Shown here: positions 7,208 through 8,751 of the stretch, in pieces
Layout of the letters: each line of letters opens with the position of its first letter
How positions within the stretch are numbered: the stretch's first letter is position 1
From: Firmicutes bacterium UBA3738
GTDB taxonomy: Bacteria > Bacillota > Clostridia > Peptostreptococcales > Anaerovoracaceae
NCBI GenBank assembly: GCA_002372505.1
Contig: DFGY01000059.1
Location: 1 to 8,751 of the forward strand
Length of the DNA stretch: 8,751 bases
Direction of reading: 5' to 3'
Notes under the pieces: model-generated
Told to the model about the DNA's origin: nothing
Seen by the model: the letters and a program-made list of their open reading frames with translations, nothing else
Database searches by the model: none
Program-made: the position numbers and the translations under genes

Positions 7208-7290
7208 TAGCGTTTCACGGGGACAGGCTTTTTGTTTCGCACTCTATCGACGAGAGTGCGAAACAAAAAGCCTGTCCCCGTGAAACGCTA
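7208..7290. repeat. 83-bp perfect palindrome, copy 2 (38-bp arms, 7-base loop)
   Basis: Arms 7208-7245 and 7253-7290 are perfectly complementary over 38 bp, with the loop ATCGACG at 7246-7252. The arm starts TAGCGTTTCACGGGGACAGG, continues CTTTTTGTTTCGC and ends ACTCT. It shares 30 of 31 bases with the left part of the repeat at 6509-6564. It fills the space between the divergent ygjV-like and flavodoxin promoters. The GGGGACAGG core resembles palindromes near REP-associated (RAYT) transposases in Bacillota; that link is inference. Confidence 0.95.
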
Positions 7291-7295
7291 ATCTA

Positions 7296-7304
7296 TGGTA
7301 GAAT
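7296..7304 (+). promoter_or_regulatory. Extended -10 promoter of the flavodoxin operon
   Basis: TGGTAGAAT: a -10 (TAGAAT, 7299-7304) preceded by TGn. The start point would be near 7311, leaving a leader of about 27 bases with a GGAAGGAG site. The -35 position falls in the palindrome and reads CCCCGT, which is not a recognisable -35. Confidence 0.5.
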
Positions 7305-7337
7305 AAATGTTAATAGTGGAAAGGAAGGAGTTTTATT

Positions 7338-7787
7338 ATGAGTACATTGGTTACATATTTCAGCGCAAGTGGTAATACGGCAAAGGTTGCAAAGGATTTT
7401 GCAAAGTCAATGGGTGCGGATATTTTTGAGATTGTACCGGAGGAGCCTTACACTGCTGCGGATTTAAAGTGGACGAATCCGCTGGCCAGATGCAATAAAG
7501 AAAAATTCGGCAAGAAGGATGTACCCGTTGCAGGTGAGATTGTTGATTTTGATAAGTATGACACGGTTTACATAGGATTTCCAATCTGGTACGGGACGCA
7601 GCCGAATGTTATCGATACATTTTGCAAGGGCTATGACTGGTCGGGTAAGAAGGTGTATGCCTTCGCCACCTCAGGTGGAAGCGGAATCGGAAAGACAGTA
7701 GAGAAACTGGCCGCTGTTACCAAAGGGGCTAGTGAGGTAGACGCTATTCTCGTAAGATCTGCCGCTCAGTTACAGGATTGGAAGTAG
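7338..7787 (+). CDS. Flavodoxin (Flavodoxin_4 type)
   Basis: The 149-residue protein has the short flavodoxin fold of the Flavodoxin_4 family. It should bind FMN and act in cytosolic electron transfer or as a small NAD(P)H-dependent reductase. The N-terminal strand and phosphate loop read LVTYFSASGNTAKVAK (SASGNT at residues 9-14). GFPIWYGTQP and the ATSGGSGIGKT loop match the usual FMN ring-contacting regions. The length is that of a complete single-domain member. The start is clear: GGAAGGAG seven bases before ATG. A 27-residue membrane peptide begins 20 bp after the stop with its own strong ribosome binding site, so the two are probably co-transcribed up to the terminator at 7971-8007. The partner enzyme is unknown. 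Confidence 0.93.
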   Translation: MSTLVTYFSASGNTAKVAKDFAKSMGADIFEIVPEEPYTAADLKWTNPLARCNKEKFGKKDVPVAGEIVDFDKYDTVYIGFPIWYGTQPNVIDTFCKGYDWSGKKVYAFATSGGSGIGKTVEKLAAVTKGASEVDAILVRSAAQLQDWK

Positions 7788-7807
7788 ATAATTACACAGG
7801 AGGAACA

Positions 7808-7891
7808 ATGACAGCATTTTTGTGGATTGCATTGATAGGATTATCCATTGTCATATTTGCCATGATGGCGAGTATAAGAAAGAAGAAGTAA
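7808..7891 (+). CDS. 27-residue single-helix membrane peptide
   Basis: A strong AGGAGG (7798-7803) lies four bases before ATG, 20 bp downstream of the flavodoxin stop. The product starts MTAFLWIALIGLSIVIF, continues AMMASIR and ends KKK. It is one hydrophobic helix of about 20 residues with a basic tail, expected to sit in the membrane with the tail in the cytosol. I do not recognise the family. Possible roles are an anchor or modulator of the flavodoxin system, or a toxin-like small membrane peptide; none is shown. After its TAA the same frame stays open for 24 more coding-like codons, so this may be a shortened form of a protein of about 50 residues. Confidence 0.65.
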   Translation: MTAFLWIALIGLSIVIFAMMASIRKKK

Positions 7892-7966
7892 GGGTGCCGC
7901 AGCGACAAGTACGATCTTATTGCCTGGAATCACGCCCTGGGAATAGCGGAAATAATGAACCGCTAA
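7892..7966 (+). other. In-frame coding-like continuation after the small peptide stop
   Basis: Directly after the TAA at 7889-7891 the same frame runs 24 codons, GCRSDKYDLIAWNHALGIAE then IMNR, to a second TAA. The composition looks like protein and not random translation. It could be the C-terminus of a gene interrupted by a nonsense change, or a read-through product. It could also be chance. Confidence 0.3.
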
Positions 7967-7970
7967 CTCC

Positions 7971-8007
7971 AAAAATGACAGGGATTTATTCCTTGTCATT
8001 TTGTTTT
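7971..8007 (+). terminator. Intrinsic terminator of the flavodoxin operon
   Basis: AAAATGACAGG, loop GATTTATT and CCTTGTCATTTT form a stem with one bulged base, followed by TTTTGTTTT. It lies 79 bp after the small peptide stop. The A-rich left arm could let it act weakly in reverse. Confidence 0.85.
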
Positions 8008-8030
8008 ATCTAAAGAACCAACAAAGAATA

Positions 8031-8052
8031 CTCCCTCTTCTATAAGGGGGAG
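8031..8052. repeat. Subterminal hairpin of the IS605-type element
   Basis: CTCCCTCTT (8031-8039), loop CTAT and AAGGGGGAG (8044-8052) form a 9-bp stem with one T-G pair. A weaker small hairpin, TGCC-TGACG-GGCA, follows at 8060-8072. Imperfect hairpins near the ends are the recognition sites for Y1 transposases in this family; assigning that role here is inference. Confidence 0.6.
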
Positions 8053-8110
8053 ATGAATTTGCCTGACGGGCAGTATCATCAAATATATTCTACATAAATG
8101 GACTGATAAT

Positions 8111-8242
8111 GTGAAGAAAAATGATATAAATATTACGAAACAAAAAATACAAGCCTACAAGCAGGAAAAAAGATTGAATGCGGGATGGGAAGATGTTAGA
8201 ATAGAAACAAGAACATTTGTTCGCAAAATCTGTGGCGACTAG
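8111..8242 (+). CDS. Doubtful 43-residue ORF upstream of tnpB
   Basis: A GTG-initiated frame codes for a Lys-rich peptide (start KKNDINITKQKIQAYK, then RLNAGWEDVRIETRTFVRK) and ends at TAG 8240-8242. The frame is open further up, to 8057. The composition looks coding, but there is no good ribosome binding site, I recognise no family, and the predicted tnpB promoter lies inside it. It may be an element-specific leader peptide, a remnant of an older gene, or chance. Confidence 0.25.
   Translation: MKKNDINITKQKIQAYKQEKRLNAGWEDVRIETRTFVRKICGD
8174..8202 (+). promoter_or_regulatory. Predicted tnpB promoter
   Basis: TTGAAT (8174-8179), a 17-bp spacer and TAGAAT (8197-8202), with TG at 8194-8195 making an extended -10. 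The start point would be near 8209, about 60 bases before the tnpB ATG. Confidence 0.6.
8211..8223 (+). promoter_or_regulatory. LexA-like (SOS) box at the tnpB start site
   Basis: GAACATTTGTTCG fits the Bacillota LexA operator CGAAC-N4-GTTCG except that the first base is A. It covers about +3 to +15 of the predicted tnpB transcript, a position where a bound repressor would block initiation. It is a single site and could be chance. Confidence 0.35.
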
Positions 8243-8267
8243 CCGAGGCAACCAAAGGAAAAGACCT

Positions 8268-8751
8268 ATGAAAAACAAAGCATTCGAATTCCGTATATAT
8301 CCCAATAAAGAGCAGAGGGTCCTCTTAGCAAAGACCTTCGGTTGCAGCCGTCTTGTCTACAATCATTTCCTTGCCCTGAGAAAAGAAAGGTATGAAGAAT
8401 ATGGAGAGACTGTATCATATAATCAGTGTGCAAAGGAACTGACTCAGCTGAAGATAGAACGATCATTTCTAAAAGAAGTCGACAGTGTTGCTCTGCAGCA
8501 GAGTCTGAGGCATCTTGACACAGCCTTTGACAGGTTCTTTAAAAAAGACTCGGGATATCCCAAGTTCAAATGCAAACACAAAGGGAAGAAGACCTATAGC
8601 AGCATATGCATCAATAACAATATTAGACTTGAGAACGGAAAGATAAAACTGCCGAAACTGGGTTTGGTAAAGATAAAACAGCATCGTCCTGTGCCGGAGG
8701 ACTGGACTGTGAAGTCAGTCACAGTGAAGCAGGTGCCCAGTGGCAAATACT
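8268..8751 (+). CDS. tnpB: TnpB, IS605 OrfB-type RNA-guided nuclease (3' partial)
   Basis: The ATG at 8268 follows AAAGGAA. 161 codons are visible before the right edge. The start MKNKAFEFRIYPNKEQRVLL, followed by FGCSRLVYNHFLALRKERY, is the N-terminal helix-turn-helix segment (HTH_OrfB_IS605 type) of TnpB. Next come VDSVALQQSLRHLDTAFDRFF and GYPKFKCKHKGKKTYSS, both standard in this family. TnpB is an RNA-guided DNA endonuclease that helps IS200/IS605 elements persist by cutting the empty donor site. Its RuvC catalytic residues, zinc ribbon and guide RNA should lie beyond the window, so intactness cannot be judged. Confidence 0.95.
   Translation, partial: MKNKAFEFRIYPNKEQRVLLAKTFGCSRLVYNHFLALRKERYEEYGETVSYNQCAKELTQLKIERSFLKEVDSVALQQSLRHLDTAFDRFFKKDSGYPKFKCKHKGKKTYSSICINNNIRLENGKIKLPKLGLVKIKQHRPVPEDWTVKSVTVKQVPSGKY

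Larger units (their letters stand above)
8010..8751 (+). mobile_element. IS605/IS1341-type element, left end to right edge (partial)
   Basis: The element is called from the tnpB gene at 8268 and the upstream region, which has a subterminal hairpin (8031-8052) typical of IS200/IS605 ends. No Y1 tyrosine transposase (tnpA) lies upstream, so this is either a tnpB-only element or tnpA is elsewhere. The exact left boundary is not fixed; it should fall between the flavodoxin terminator (8007) and the hairpin. The 258 bases between 8010 and tnpB hold the hairpin, a doubtful small ORF, the tnpB promoter and a LexA-like box. The right end is outside the window. Confidence 0.7.

Noticed and set aside
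7208..7290. Palindrome as a transcription terminator
   Set aside because: It lies between divergent promoters, so no transcript ends there, and no T-run follows either arm.
7944..7965. TAGCGG/CCGCTA hairpin as a terminator
   Set aside because: It has only a 6-bp stem, a 10-base loop and no T-run; the proper terminator follows at 7971-8007.
8053..8097. 14-codon ORF starting at the ATG after AGGGGGAG (MNLPDGQYHQIYST)
   Set aside because: The apparent ribosome binding site is the right arm of the IS hairpin and touches the ATG with no spacing; too short to support.
1..8751. tRNA, rRNA, riboswitch or CRISPR array
   Set aside because: None was seen: no short regularly spaced repeats and no recognisable RNA gene or leader motif on either strand by eye.

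Overview
The window looks like chromosomal DNA of an anaerobic Gram-positive bacterium, most likely Bacillota, class Clostridia. The evidence is strong AGGAGG-type ribosome binding sites, extended -10 promoters, glgA and glgP sequences of clostridial type, a sortase-anchored surface protein, a Flavodoxin_4-type protein and an IS605-type tnpB. I cannot place it more narrowly from sequence alone.

Layout, left to right. (1) Positions 1-2503 (+) are the C-terminal 833 residues of a large cell-wall protein whose start lies outside the window. It alternates FctA/Spy0128-like isopeptide pilin domains with SHIRT-like domains in a highly conserved block of about 371 residues. It ends with a further FctA-like domain, an acidic then lysine-rich linker, an LDKTG sorting motif, a membrane helix and a basic tail. 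(2) Positions 2484-6504 (-) are a glycogen unit. A promoter at 6476-6504 is followed by glgA (glycogen synthase), then glgP (glycogen phosphorylase) 40 bp downstream. Its terminator lies inside the 3' end of the convergent adhesin gene. (3) Positions 6509-7290 hold a YgjV-type membrane protein gene (-) with a GNAT-like C-terminus. It is tightly bracketed by two related palindromic repeats that share a 31-bp module. (4) Positions 7296-8007 (+) hold a short flavodoxin gene and a 27-residue single-helix membrane peptide, closed by an intrinsic terminator. The 83-bp perfect palindrome at 7208-7290 sits centrally between two outward-facing extended -10 promoters, one for each divergent gene. (5) From about 8010 to the right edge is the left end of an IS605/IS1341-type element: a subterminal hairpin, a small doubtful ORF, a good promoter with a LexA-like box at its start site, and the first 161 codons of tnpB.

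How the genes fit together: glgA extends glucan from a nucleotide-glucose donor and glgP degrades it by phosphorolysis, so one transcript carries both directions of glycogen turnover. The donor-making and branching enzymes (glgC, glgD, glgB) are not in the window. The adhesin, flavodoxin and transposon have no visible functional link to glycogen. The most unusual items are the alternating isopeptide/SHIRT repeat protein, the palindrome with symmetric divergent promoters, the repeat-bracketed ygjV-like gene whose mRNA is predicted to be leaderless, the 27-residue membrane peptide with a coding-like in-frame extension after its stop, and the possible SOS control of tnpB.
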